Shown here: positions 38,534 to 47,494 of the stretch, piece by piece
Numbering within the stretch: the first letter of the stretch is position 1
How the letters are laid out: every line of letters begins with the position of its first letter
Assembly: GCA_044356555.1 (NCBI GenBank)
Contig: JBIKWB010000015.1
Coordinates: forward strand, 61,437-125,436
Reading direction: 5' to 3'
Origin: Tous-C4FEB sp044356555
Lineage (GTDB): Bacteria > Verrucomicrobiota > Verrucomicrobiia > Opitutales > Opitutaceae
Length of the DNA stretch: 64,000 bases
The notes under the pieces: generated by a model
Databases searched by the model: none
Seen by the model: only the letters and a program-made list of their open reading frames with translations
What the model was told of the DNA's origin: nothing
Translations under genes and position numbers: made by a program

Positions 38534-41452
38534 ATGAACGCCGCCACCATACCCAACCTCCGTCCAACCTCCGATCGGTTCTTCGCCCGATCTTTTTCTG
38601 CGCTAATTATCCTCGGCTCGCTGCTGGTCGTTTCGGCCTCGGCGCAGAGCGTCAACCCGAGTTCTCCAACCAAGAGCCCGGCCCCGGTCGCGGGCGCCGC
38701 CAACCTGGCCGGCGAGGTCCTCCAACTGGAAACCTTCAACGTGTCGGGCTCCCTGATTGCCGGGGCCAGCACGTTTACTTCGCCCACTCCGGTGCTCGTG
38801 ATCGATCAAACCGCTCTGCTCGCCGCCGCGCCGATCAATCTCGCCGACGGCTTGAAACAGCTGCCCTCCCTCGCTCCCGGTGGCGGTCAGACCGTCGGCG
38901 GTGGTACGGGTAACAACAGCGCCAATTTCCTGAACCTGCGGGGACTCGGCGTCACGCGCACGCTGACGCTTTTGGACGGCCGCCGCTTCACCCCCAGCGG
39001 TCCGACCGGGCAGGTTGACGTTAACCTGATCCCGCAAGGCTTGGTGGACCGGGTGGATGTCGTGAACGGCGGCGCCTCGGCCGCGTATGGTTCCGATGCC
39101 GTCGGCGGCGTCGTGAACTTCGTGCTGAACAAAGAATTTGTCGGCTTCAAATCCGACTTCCTTCTCGGCCAGTCGCAGAAGGGCGATAATCAGGAATACA
39201 AGGGTTCGGTCACCTTCGGGACCAAGTATCTCAACGGCCGCGGCCACCTCGTATTCAGCGGCGAGTATGTGGAAAGCAAAGGCGTGAACGGCGACGGCCG
39301 CGATTTCCGGCGCGAAGAAACCAACCAAATCCCCGAGCCGGGCAACACGACCAAGGTGATCCGCGTGGCGGACATCCGCTCGCCCTTCACGCCCGGTGGT
39401 AACATCGTAAATGGCGCCGGCGGCACCGCCGCCAACAACGCGCTCATCCGCGGGATCAAGTTCGGCCCCGGCGGCACGCAGAGCCCGTACGATTACGGCC
39501 GGTTCTCGACCACCATCGGCACGGCGAACGGATTTCAGAGTGGCGGCGACGGTTTCCGGATCGGCACGGCCCAAGAGATCGTGCGTCCGCTCACGCGTAA
39601 AAATTTATTCCTGCGAAACGATTTCAAGCTGCTCGAAAATTTCTCTTTCTTCGTCGAGGGCGGTTTCAGCGAAACGCAAATGAACCAGCAGAACAGCCCG
39701 ACCACGCATCTGCTCACGATCCGCAGCGACAACGCTTTTCTCAACCGGGCCGCGCCCGACTTGGTCGCGCGCATGACCACGCTCGGGGTCACCTCGTTTA
39801 CCATGAACCGCCTGACGCTGGAGCGCGGGCTGACGGTGTCCAAGGTCAACGATCAGAACCGGCGCGTGTTGGTCGGGTTCAACGCAAAAATCGCCGGCTG
39901 GGACTGGGAGACGTCGCTCCAATCGGGGACGAACGACATCAGTATTCCGATCGTCAACAATCTCATCACCGCGCGGATGGCGGTCGCCGCCGATGCGATT
40001 CTAGTCGGTGGACAAATTGTGCCCCGCGCGGCGGCCGCCAATCCGGGGAGCGTGGCCTTCAATCCGTTCGGCGCCGGATCGCCCTCGGCTGCGGCTTTGG
40101 ACTACGTCATGGGCACCACGCAGTTTGAAGAAACTTCCTCGCAGGACGTGATCGAATCAAAGGTTGCTGGAGAGGTTTTCGATTTGCCCGCCGGTCCCGT
40201 GGCGGTCGCCGCCGGGTTGCATTGGCGCAAACTTGAATCCACGACTACGACCGACGCCCTCTCGATCGCTGGCGCCTACCGGTTGGCGAACAATCAGCCG
40301 TTTACGGGTAGCTATACGATCATGGAAGAGTTCGCCGAAACGCAGATCCCGCTGCTGAAGGATCTGCCGCTCGTGAAGAAGCTGACGGCCAGCCTCGCCT
40401 TCCGGCACGCGGATTACTCGACCAGCGGCGATGCCAATTCGTGGAAGGCCGGCGCGGTCTGGCAGCTCAACGCCGATCTACGCATCCGGGCCTCGCGCTC
40501 CCGTGACATCCGGGCGCCCAACATTAACGAACTCTTCTCCGCCGGCCGTCAGACCAACGGTAACATCTCCGACAATTTTGCCGGCGGCACGGGCCTGACC
40601 TTTCAGGGCGTGCCCAACATCAACAGCGGCAATCCGAATCTGAAACCCGAGGTGTCCGACTCGACCGTCGTCGGTTTTGTCTATCAACCGATGTGGCTGA
40701 AAGGAGCGAGTTTCGCCGTGGATTTTTACACCACGGAAATTGCCGACGCGATTTTCTTGGCCGGCGGGCAGGAAGCCGTGCGCGAGTGCTCGATCAACCC
40801 GTCGTCACCGCTCTGCTCCTTCGTGACGCGCGGCCCGACCTCGGCCAGCCCGCGGGCGATCATCCAGACGCGGACCTCCTCGGTTAATCTCAACTCCGAG
40901 TTTTCGCGCGGTGTGGATTTCGAGGCCAGTTACCGGATTCCGCTTAACACGTGGTTTGCCGCCGTGCGTCCCGGCAATCTTACCGTGCGCGCGATCGCCG
41001 GTTACATCGACGAGTATTCCCGTGTATCGCCTCTCACTCCGACCCAAATCAACTTGGCCGGCAACGGTATCGCGAATCCCGGATCGGGCACTTCGGCGTT
41101 GCCGCGCATCCGGGGCAATCTCTCGCTGAGTCACTCGCGCAACGCCTTCTCCAGCTTCCTTCAGATGCGCTACATCGGCCGGATGACTTGGGACAAGACG
41201 CGCATTCTGGGTGTGACCACCGATTACAACGCCGTGCCCTCGACCGCGTATTTCGACGGCCAATTGACCTACCGTTTGCCCAAGATTCGCCAAGGCTGGG
41301 AGTCGGAAGTTTATTTGAATGTCGCCAATCTCCTCGACCGAGACCCCACCTACGCACCCCGCAGCGGCGGCGCGACGCCGCTCCCCACCGATCCTGGCCT
41401 GTTTGACCAAGTCGGCCGGATGTTCCGACTCGGGCTGAGGACGAAGTTCTAA
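38534..41452 (+). CDS. TonB-dependent receptor, distinct subfamily
   Basis: 972 residues from the ATG at 38534; longer starts add a poor leader. Signal peptide with LIILGSLLVVSASAQS. The plug begins LQLETFNVSG, followed by NFLNLRGLGVTRTLTLLDGR and DVVNGGASAAYGSDAVGGVV, the Caulobacter/Xanthomonas-type receptor pattern that differs from the SPF-box receptors here. A Cys pair lies in RECSINPSSPLCSF. It ends RLGLRTKF. It heads a nine-gene plus-strand run whose next gene starts 9 bp later. Confidence 0.92.
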   Translation: MNAATIPNLRPTSDRFFARSFSALIILGSLLVVSASAQSVNPSSPTKSPAPVAGAANLAGEVLQLETFNVSGSLIAGASTFTSPTPVLVIDQTALLAAAPINLADGLKQLPSLAPGGGQTVGGGTGNNSANFLNLRGLGVTRTLTLLDGRRFTPSGPTGQVDVNLIPQGLVDRVDVVNGGASAAYGSDAVGGVVNFVLNKEFVGFKSDFLLGQSQKGDNQEYKGSVTFGTKYLNGRGHLVFSGEYVESKGVNGDGRDFRREETNQIPEPGNTTKVIRVADIRSPFTPGGNIVNGAGGTAANNALIRGIKFGPGGTQSPYDYGRFSTTIGTANGFQSGGDGFRIGTAQEIVRPLTRKNLFLRNDFKLLENFSFFVEGGFSETQMNQQNSPTTHLLTIRSDNAFLNRAAPDLVARMTTLGVTSFTMNRLTLERGLTVSKVNDQNRRVLVGFNAKIAGWDWETSLQSGTNDISIPIVNNLITARMAVAADAILVGGQIVPRAAAANPGSVAFNPFGAGSPSAAALDYVMGTTQFEETSSQDVIESKVAGEVFDLPAGPVAVAAGLHWRKLESTTTTDALSIAGAYRLANNQPFTGSYTIMEEFAETQIPLLKDLPLVKKLTASLAFRHADYSTSGDANSWKAGAVWQLNADLRIRASRSRDIRAPNINELFSAGRQTNGNISDNFAGGTGLTFQGVPNINSGNPNLKPEVSDSTVVGFVYQPMWLKGASFAVDFYTTEIADAIFLAGGQEAVRECSINPSSPLCSFVTRGPTSASPRAIIQTRTSSVNLNSEFSRGVDFEASYRIPLNTWFAAVRPGNLTVRAIAGYIDEYSRVSPLTPTQINLAGNGIANPGSGTSALPRIRGNLSLSHSRNAFSSFLQMRYIGRMTWDKTRILGVTTDYNAVPSTAYFDGQLTYRLPKIRQGWESEVYLNVANLLDRDPTYAPRSGGATPLPTDPGLFDQVGRMFRLGLRTKF

Positions 41453-41460
41453 GGTTCCCC

Positions 41461-42114
41461 GTGGTGCGGCGGTTTTTGCTCCTTTGGCTTCTGGCCGGCC
41501 TCGGGATCGGCGCGGCGAGCGCGGCCGAAGAGGCCGGCCCCGAGCCGGACCCAAGGCTCGGGCCGGCGTTTACCCGCCGGGAACGCCCTGTCTTGGGTTC
41601 GGCGACCGCTCCGATCGTGGTGATCGAAGTTTCTAGTTTCAGGTGCGCCCACTGCCGGGACTTTCACGAAAAGATCTTTCCAGTGCTGCGGAGCCGTTAC
41701 GTGGACACGGGAAAAGTCCAGTGGGTCGTGCTCAATGCTTCCGACGATCCGTCCGAACAGTTCGCGCCGATTTTCCAAGTCGCGCGGTGCGCCTTGCGGC
41801 AAGAAAAGTATTGGGAGGTGAAAGACCGACTCTTCGAGGCGGCCGGTCGGCCGTTCAGTTTTGTGGCCAATTTGGTGAAGAAGAGCCCGCAGATTGACGG
41901 GGGTGCTTTGGACCAATGTCTGGGTGAACGCGGCGTGCGTAACGCGGTGGCGGCCGATTTCGCCGAGTATGCGCGTCTCAAGGTTCAAGGGACGCCGACG
42001 TTCCTGATCCGAAAGACCGGGGCTGATGGCCGGGTGGTGGAGACCACGATTGCCGGTGCCCAGACGCTGGACTATTTCCAGCGCGTAGTGGATGAGTTGC
42101 TGAAGACCCCCTGA
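41461..42114 (+). CDS. DsbA-like thioredoxin-fold protein
   Basis: 217 residues starting at GTG 41461, 9 bp after the receptor stop. Signal peptide (about 1-22), then a thioredoxin fold of the DsbA/DSBA-oxidoreductase type: IEVSSFRCAHCRDFHEKIFP with active-site Cys62 and Cys65 and the cis-proline loop VQGTPTFLI. Expected to oxidise or isomerise disulfides outside the cytoplasm. Followed by a tiny membrane peptide and a MauE-like protein, which suggests a dedicated redox relay. Confidence 0.88.
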   Translation: MVRRFLLLWLLAGLGIGAASAAEEAGPEPDPRLGPAFTRRERPVLGSATAPIVVIEVSSFRCAHCRDFHEKIFPVLRSRYVDTGKVQWVVLNASDDPSEQFAPIFQVARCALRQEKYWEVKDRLFEAAGRPFSFVANLVKKSPQIDGGALDQCLGERGVRNAVAADFAEYARLKVQGTPTFLIRKTGADGRVVETTIAGAQTLDYFQRVVDELLKTP

Positions 42115-42116
42115 CC

Positions 42117-42296
42117 ATGCACCGAGTCGCCGACTCCCTTTTCCCTGCTCTCCGCGCGGTGCGGCCCGCGCGATTGTTGGCGGTGTTGGTGGTCGCAGGA
42201 GCCATGGGTCTGGTTGGTGACTGGCTGCGCTCGGAGCAACGGCTCGTGTTTTCCCGGCCGCTTCCGGTCTTTAGAATCGTGGAGCCGTCGCGATGA
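42117..42296 (+). CDS. 59-residue single-TM peptide
   Basis: ATG at 42117, 2 bp after the thioredoxin gene stop. It ends in TGA 42294-42296, overlapping the next ATG by ATGA. A basic N-terminus is followed by one TM segment (LLAVLVVAGAMGLVGDWL, about residues 20-37) and a short polar tail (VFSRPLPVFRIVEPSR). No known family. Tight spacing on both sides strongly supports translation. It probably acts as a partner of the thioredoxin or MauE protein. Confidence 0.7.
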   Translation: MHRVADSLFPALRAVRPARLLAVLVVAGAMGLVGDWLRSEQRLVFSRPLPVFRIVEPSR

Positions 42297-42754
42297 CCCC
42301 AAGTGCCTGCTCCAGTCGCAGCCGCGAGGTTTTTATACGCTGGTTGCTGGGTGCGGTTTTGGTCGCAGCCGGAGGTTTCAAAGCGGCACACCCCCTGGAG
42401 TTTCACGCCGATTTGGTGGCCTATGGGATCGGCTTACCCGATGCGTGGCTGCGGGGAACCGCGGTGATGCTGCCTTGGCTCGAAGTGCTCGCCGGCGTCG
42501 CTCTCGGCGTGGACTTCTGGCCGGAGACGATCCGTTTCGTAGTCGTGGGCTTGAGCGCGGTTTTTGTGGTGGTGTTGGCTCAGGCCATGATGCGTGGACT
42601 GGAGGTGCGCTGCGGGTGTTTTGGCCCGCTGACGCCCGTCTGGTTTAACGAACCGTGGTTCGCGCTTGGACGCGCCGTCGGGTTGCTCGCCGCCTCGATT
42701 TGGCTGTGGCTGAAACGGGTGCCGTCGGCTGCGGGGCCCGTGCTCAACGCCTAA
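42293..42754 (+). CDS. MauE/DoxX-family membrane redox protein
   Basis: 153 residues with four TM segments. WLLGAVLVAAGGFKAAHP at the N-terminus, LPWLEVLAGVALG mid-protein and RCGCFGP (a CxC pair) before the last TM are the MauE/DoxX signature. The family is thought to pass electrons across the membrane to periplasmic thioredoxin-like proteins. Its start overlaps the stop of the 59-residue peptide; 18 bp separate it from the symporter gene. Confidence 0.85.
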   Translation: MTPSACSSRSREVFIRWLLGAVLVAAGGFKAAHPLEFHADLVAYGIGLPDAWLRGTAVMLPWLEVLAGVALGVDFWPETIRFVVVGLSAVFVVVLAQAMMRGLEVRCGCFGPLTPVWFNEPWFALGRAVGLLAASIWLWLKRVPSAAGPVLNA

Positions 42755-42772
42755 CGGCCAACGCTCCCCTCG

Positions 42773-44023
42773 ATGCCTCCGTCAAATCCGGTCTTTTTTC
42801 TTCGTCGGCTCTCTCTGGCCCAGTGGATGTTGTTCGCGGCGGGCGGTGGCGTGGTTTTTGGATTAGCGGCCCCGGAGCTCGCCGTGCATCTGAAGTTCAT
42901 CAGCGATATTTTTCTCCGGCTGATCCGGGCAATTATCGCTCCGGTGCTTTTCGGCGTGTTGGTGCGGGCGGTCGGCGGGGTGGGGGGGATGAAGGACTTG
43001 GGCCGCTTGGGTTGGAAGTCGCTGGTCTTCTTTGAGGTCGCGACGACGCTCGCGCTGCTGCTCGGGTGGTTTACCGCGGCGATTTTTCGGCCGGGTGACA
43101 ACGTCGCGCTCGCCGCTCAGGTGGCGCCGGTGGTTTCAAAACTGACGTTTACCGATGTGCTCGTGAACGCCTTTCCGACCAGCATCGTGGATGCGATGGC
43201 GCGCGGTGATGTGCTGCAGATCGTGGTGTTCTGTTTCCTCTTTGGCGTGGCCTGCCTCGCGGTGGGAGAGCGGGCGAAGCCCGTGCTGGTGCTGGCCGAT
43301 GCCGTGGTGGCGGTCGCGTTTCGGTTTACGCAGATCATCATGTACCTCGCGCCGGCGGCAGTTTTCGCCGCGATGGCGGGAACGGTGGCGACCAGCGGGG
43401 TGGGGGTTCTGCTCGGGTTGGCCCGGCTGTTCGGCGCGGCTTGGGGAGCGGAGTTGCTGTTTCTCGCGGTGGTTTTCGGCGGCTCGCTCGTGGCCAGCGG
43501 AGTGCCGATGCGGCGATTTGTGCATTTCGTAAGGGAGCCGTTCCTGATCGCGTTCAGCACGACGTCGAGCGCGGCCGCCTTGCCCCAGACCCTGGAAAAC
43601 ATGGAACGTTTTGGCGTGCCCAATCGGATTCTTGGCGTGGTGGCCCCGCTGAGTCTTAGCCTGAACCTGTGTGGCAGCACCCTCTTTCTCGGCCTCGCGA
43701 CGCTGTTTGTCGCGCAGGCGGCTAACGTGCCGCTTTCGTTCGACCAGCAGCTCTTGATTTTGCTCACCCTCAAGCTGACCAGCAAGGGTGTCGCGGGCAT
43801 TCCACGGGCAAATTTCGTCGTGCTCACGGCCTTGTTTCAGAGCTTCGGTCTCCCGCTTGAAGGCCTCGGTCTGCTGCTCGGCATCGATGCGCTGATCGAT
43901 CCGATTCGGACCAGTGTGAATGTTGTTGGCCATTGCGCCGCGCCCGCCGTGGTGGCGCGCTGGGAGGGCGTGACGTTTCCTAAAAACCTCGAACCGGTAG
44001 CGATCACGGCGCCGCCGTCTTGA
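42773..44023 (+). CDS. Dicarboxylate/amino acid:cation symporter (DAACS)
   Basis: 416 residues with the GltP/DctA fold. The re-entrant hairpin motif TTSSAAALPQTLENM (about 262-276) is followed by LSLNLCGSTLFLG (sodium-site NxxGxxxF-like), GVAGIPRANFVVLTAL in the second hairpin, and a C-terminal DPIRTSVNVVGHC where Asp and Asn bind substrate amino or cation groups. It imports C4-dicarboxylates or acidic amino acids. Upstream of matB and matC, it may widen dicarboxylate uptake. Confidence 0.9.
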   Translation: MPPSNPVFFLRRLSLAQWMLFAAGGGVVFGLAAPELAVHLKFISDIFLRLIRAIIAPVLFGVLVRAVGGVGGMKDLGRLGWKSLVFFEVATTLALLLGWFTAAIFRPGDNVALAAQVAPVVSKLTFTDVLVNAFPTSIVDAMARGDVLQIVVFCFLFGVACLAVGERAKPVLVLADAVVAVAFRFTQIIMYLAPAAVFAAMAGTVATSGVGVLLGLARLFGAAWGAELLFLAVVFGGSLVASGVPMRRFVHFVREPFLIAFSTTSSAAALPQTLENMERFGVPNRILGVVAPLSLSLNLCGSTLFLGLATLFVAQAANVPLSFDQQLLILLTLKLTSKGVAGIPRANFVVLTALFQSFGLPLEGLGLLLGIDALIDPIRTSVNVVGHCAAPAVVARWEGVTFPKNLEPVAITAPPS

Positions 44024-44043
44024 GTCTCCGCGTTTAATTTTCC

Positions 44044-45516
44044 ATGTCTCTGCTGCCTCTCTTCGACAACTCTCTCCTGCAACGCGCGGCCCAGCCCGCG
44101 CTCGAAATCGAGACCGCGCCCGCGTCTTTGGCCTGCTATACGTTTGGCGATCTTGAAGTCCGCAGCAATCGGCTCGCGCACCTTTTGCGCGCGCGGGGTT
44201 TGCAGGCGGGAGATCGGCTCGCGTTTTTTTTGCAGAACCGGATCGAGGTCATCGATCTTTGGCTGGCGGGAGCCAAGCTCGGCCTGATCATCGTGCCGAT
44301 CAACGTGCTCTACCGAGAGCGCGAGCTGACCCACATCGTGCGGGACGCCGCGCCCACTGCGGTGGTGACCTCGCGCGAGTTGGCCGGACTTATTCCCAGC
44401 GATGTGGCGATCTGGGAGGTGGACGCGTTGACGGCGGAGGCGGCGGCGCAGCCGGGTACGCGGATTTCGGTCCCCGCCGATGCGGATACGCCGATGTCGC
44501 TGATTTATACGTCGGGCACGACGGGCGCCTCGAAGGGTGCAGTGCTCACGCAGGGTAATTTTGCAACCAATGCGCTCACGCTGGTCACTGCGTGGGGCAT
44601 CACCTCGGCCGACCGCTACCTTGCGACGCTCCCACTCTTTCATGTGCACGGTTTGGCGAACGGACTGCACTGCTGGCTCTTCAGCGGTTGCCACCTGCGT
44701 CTGACCGAGCGTTTCGAACACGCGAAGGCCGCCCAGTGGTTCGACGAGTATCGGCCGTCGCTCTTCTTTGGCGTGCCCGCGATGTTCATCCGGCTGCTGG
44801 AGTTGCCGCCCGAAGTCGCGCGGCAGATCGGCTCGCGCCTGCGGTTGGCGGTTTCCGGGTCGGCGCCGTTGCCGGCCGAGGTGCATGAGAAATTCAGACT
44901 GCTCTACGGCTCGGTGATCCTTGAACGCTACGGGATGACCGAGACGTTGATGAATATCGGCAACCCCTACGCCGGCGAGCGTCGCCCCGGCACGGTCGGT
45001 CTGCCGCTCGCGCACGTGGCGGTGCGCATCTGCGACGAGGCCAACGCCGTGGTCCCGGACGGCACGACGGGGGAGGTCTGGGTCAAGGGGCCGAACGTGT
45101 GCGCCGGCTATTGGCGGCGCCCCGACGCGACGGCGGCGGCGTGGAGTGCCGGTTGGTTTCGCACGGGCGACATCGGGGTGCGCGCGGCCGACGGCTACGT
45201 TACCCTGCAAGGCCGGCGGAGCGATCTGATCATCTCCGGTGGTTTCAATATCTATCCGCGCGAGATCGAGGAACTGATCCTCGAACAGCCCGGCGTGCGG
45301 GAAGCGACGGTCGTCGGCGTGCCCGATGCGGTGCGCGGCGAGGTGCCCGTGGCGTATGTGGTGGTCGATGGGGCGGTCTTCGACGAGGCCGCGACCGCGG
45401 CCGTGTTGCGCTCTCAATTTGCCTCGTTCAAGCAGCCGAAGAAGTTTGTGCGGGTGCCGGCCTTGCCGCGCACGGCGTTGGGCAAGGTGCAGAAACATCT
45501 CCTGCCCGCCCCATGA
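44044..45516 (+). CDS. matB: Malonyl-CoA synthetase-like AMP-binding ligase
   Basis: 490 residues, ANL superfamily. P-loop YTSGTTGASKGAVLTQGN, LPLFHVHGLANGL, ILERYGMTETLMN, RRSDLIISGGFNIYPREIE and the catalytic Lys in ALGKVQKHL. The HVHGL and YGMTETLMNI-like strings and overall length fit MatB, which makes malonyl-CoA from malonate, ATP and CoA. The next gene is a MatC-type malonate carrier overlapping by ATGA, which strengthens the call. A methylmalonate or other short dicarboxylate substrate is possible. Confidence 0.82.
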   Translation: MSLLPLFDNSLLQRAAQPALEIETAPASLACYTFGDLEVRSNRLAHLLRARGLQAGDRLAFFLQNRIEVIDLWLAGAKLGLIIVPINVLYRERELTHIVRDAAPTAVVTSRELAGLIPSDVAIWEVDALTAEAAAQPGTRISVPADADTPMSLIYTSGTTGASKGAVLTQGNFATNALTLVTAWGITSADRYLATLPLFHVHGLANGLHCWLFSGCHLRLTERFEHAKAAQWFDEYRPSLFFGVPAMFIRLLELPPEVARQIGSRLRLAVSGSAPLPAEVHEKFRLLYGSVILERYGMTETLMNIGNPYAGERRPGTVGLPLAHVAVRICDEANAVVPDGTTGEVWVKGPNVCAGYWRRPDATAAAWSAGWFRTGDIGVRAADGYVTLQGRRSDLIISGGFNIYPREIEELILEQPGVREATVVGVPDAVRGEVPVAYVVVDGAVFDEAATAAVLRSQFASFKQPKKFVRVPALPRTALGKVQKHLLPAP

Positions 45517-46754
45517 GCCCGGCCGTCATGTCGTTGGTCGCGCTGGCCGTGGTGATCGGCTTCAGCCTGACCGCCCGGATCAACATCGGGGTGCTCGCGG
45601 TCGCGTTGGCGTGGCCGATCGCCGTGTTTGCCGCGGGCTGGAAAGCGGAAGCCTTGCTCGCGGTGTTTCCGTCGAGCCTGTTCCTGACGCTCGTCGGGGT
45701 GACGTTGCTCTTTGGGGTGGTGCAACGAAACGGCACCTTGGAAGCGCTGGCCCGGCGGGCGGTGCGGCTTTGCGGGGGGCGCGCGGCATTGCTGCCGGTG
45801 GTGTTTTTTTTGATGGCCGGGGTGCTCTCGTCGATTGGACCGGGCGCGATCGCGGCGACCGCGCTGATCGCGCCGCTCGCGATGGGCATCGGCCATCGGG
45901 CCGGCGTGTCGGCGTTCCTCACGGCGCTCATGGTCGCCAACGGCGCAAATGCGGGAAACCTTTCGCCGATCAGTTCGGTGGGGCTGATCATGCATACGCA
46001 GATGCAGAAAGCCGGTCTCCCGGGACACGACGGGCAGGTGTTCGCGGCGGCCTTCGTGGCCCACACTGTCGTGGCGCTGGCCGCTTACTTTTTGTTTGGC
46101 GGCCTCAAGTTGTTTCGCGCGGGCCGCGGCCCGGTCGGCGAACGGCCGCCGGCGTTTACCGGGTCCCAGTGGTTCTCGTTGGGCGTGCTGGCGAGCTGGA
46201 TCGCAGCGGTCGTATTTCTGCGGGTCAACCCGGGCCTCTCGGCGTTTGCCGCGGCGTCGGTGCTGATCGTGGCGGGCGCGCTCGACGACACGCGGGCGTT
46301 TGCGAGTATTCCCTGGGCGGTGATCGTCACGGTTTCGGGGGTCAGCGTGTTGATCGCCGTGCTCGAAAAGACGGGCGGCATGGATCTCTTTACGACGTTG
46401 CTCGCCAACGTGGCGACGCCGGCCACGGCCAACGGGACGATGGCGTTCTGCACGGGCCTGATTTCGACCTACAGCTCGACTTCGGGCGTCGTGTATCCGG
46501 CGTTCATTCCCGCCGTGGCCGGCTTCGTCGAGAAACTGGGGGGCGGCGATCCGCTGCAAGTCGCGCTGAGCATCGGGGTGGGTGCCATGATCGTCGATGT
46601 CTCGCCGCTCTCGACCATCGGCGCGCTCGCGATCGCGGCCCGGCCCGAGGGAGAAAATGAACGTGCGCTGTTCCGGAAAATGCTGCTTTGGGGCTTTGCC
46701 ATGACGGTGGTCGGTGCTCTGTTCTGTCAGTTCTTCATCCGCTTTTTTGCATGA
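45513..46754 (+). CDS. matC: MatC-like malonate/dicarboxylate carrier
   Basis: 413 residues with about 11-12 TM segments. The start at 45513 overlaps the matB stop. N-terminal FSLTARINIGVLAVALAWP and VFPSSLFLTLVGVTLLFGV, then LMVANGANAGNLSPISSVG and, in the second half, YSSTSGVVYPAFIPAVAGFV and ISVSPLSTIGALAIAARP-like text (VDVSPLSTIGALA), typical of the MatC/ion-transporter superfamily with two SxxP-type re-entrant loops. Imports malonate for MatB. No malonyl-CoA decarboxylase gene (matA) is nearby. Confidence 0.8.
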   Translation: MSPAVMSLVALAVVIGFSLTARINIGVLAVALAWPIAVFAAGWKAEALLAVFPSSLFLTLVGVTLLFGVVQRNGTLEALARRAVRLCGGRAALLPVVFFLMAGVLSSIGPGAIAATALIAPLAMGIGHRAGVSAFLTALMVANGANAGNLSPISSVGLIMHTQMQKAGLPGHDGQVFAAAFVAHTVVALAAYFLFGGLKLFRAGRGPVGERPPAFTGSQWFSLGVLASWIAAVVFLRVNPGLSAFAAASVLIVAGALDDTRAFASIPWAVIVTVSGVSVLIAVLEKTGGMDLFTTLLANVATPATANGTMAFCTGLISTYSSTSGVVYPAFIPAVAGFVEKLGGGDPLQVALSIGVGAMIVDVSPLSTIGALAIAARPEGENERALFRKMLLWGFAMTVVGALFCQFFIRFFA

Positions 46755-47476
46755 AAAAAACTCTCCTCCTGCTCGCGTTTTGTAGTTTCGCCGGCTGCGG
46801 TTTTTCGGCGGAAAATCTGTCGCCGGCGGACGAAGCCGCCAAACGCTGGAAGCAGTATCAACCGGCTTTCGACGCCTTTGCCGAACAGGACCGCACGACT
46901 CCTTTTGCCCCCGGCGGCATCGTTTTTGTCGGCAGCAGCATCTTTAGGCAGTGGACCTCGGTCCCGGAGCAGATGGCGCCATTGCCGGTGTTGAACCGGG
47001 CGTTTGGCGGATCGCGCACGGGTGACCAGCTCGCGCGGTTCGACCAAGTCGTCACGCCGTATGCGCCGAAGGTCATCGTATATTACTGCGGCAGCAACGA
47101 TCTCAAGGCCGGTGCGGTGGCCGAGGACCCGGCGGCGATTTTTGCGCGGTTTCGGGCCTTCTCGGAGCGGGTGCAGGCGACTTTGCCGCAGACGCGGATC
47201 ATTTTTGTCTCCAGCACGCGGTCGCCGGATCGGGTGGGCCGTTGGGAGCAGGTCGATCATTACAACGCGCTGGCCCGTGCGTATTGCGCCGCGACGCCGC
47301 ATCGTTTTTTTGTCGATATCAACCCCGCGCTGGTCGATGCCGCCGGCCATCCCAGACTCGACCTGTATAAAGAGGACAAACTGCATTTTCACCCGCCGGC
47401 TTACGTCGAGTTTACCCGGGTGATCCGGCCGGTGTTGGAGCGGGTTTGGGCCGACGTGAGCCGGCGGGTCGAATGA
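46751..47476 (+). CDS. Exported SGNH/GDSL hydrolase
   Basis: 241 residues with an N-terminal signal (FCSFAGCGFSAE; perhaps a lipoprotein). Block I IVFVGSSIFRQW, block II-like NRAFGGSRTGDQL, block III YYCGSNDLKAG and the late DKLHFHPPAYVEF with catalytic Asp and His. Small acyl esterase or lysophospholipase-like enzyme. Its ATG overlaps the matC stop, so it belongs to the same transcript although its role there is unclear. Confidence 0.85.
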   Translation: MKKTLLLLAFCSFAGCGFSAENLSPADEAAKRWKQYQPAFDAFAEQDRTTPFAPGGIVFVGSSIFRQWTSVPEQMAPLPVLNRAFGGSRTGDQLARFDQVVTPYAPKVIVYYCGSNDLKAGAVAEDPAAIFARFRAFSERVQATLPQTRIIFVSSTRSPDRVGRWEQVDHYNALARAYCAATPHRFFVDINPALVDAAGHPRLDLYKEDKLHFHPPAYVEFTRVIRPVLERVWADVSRRVE

Positions 47477-47494
47477 CAAGCCGAGTGCGCTGAA

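Noticed and set aside
45326..46660. 444-codon plus-strand frame overlapping matB and matC in another frame
   Set aside because: Arg/Gly-rich shadow; the true matC frame has clear TM segments and an ATGA junction with matB.
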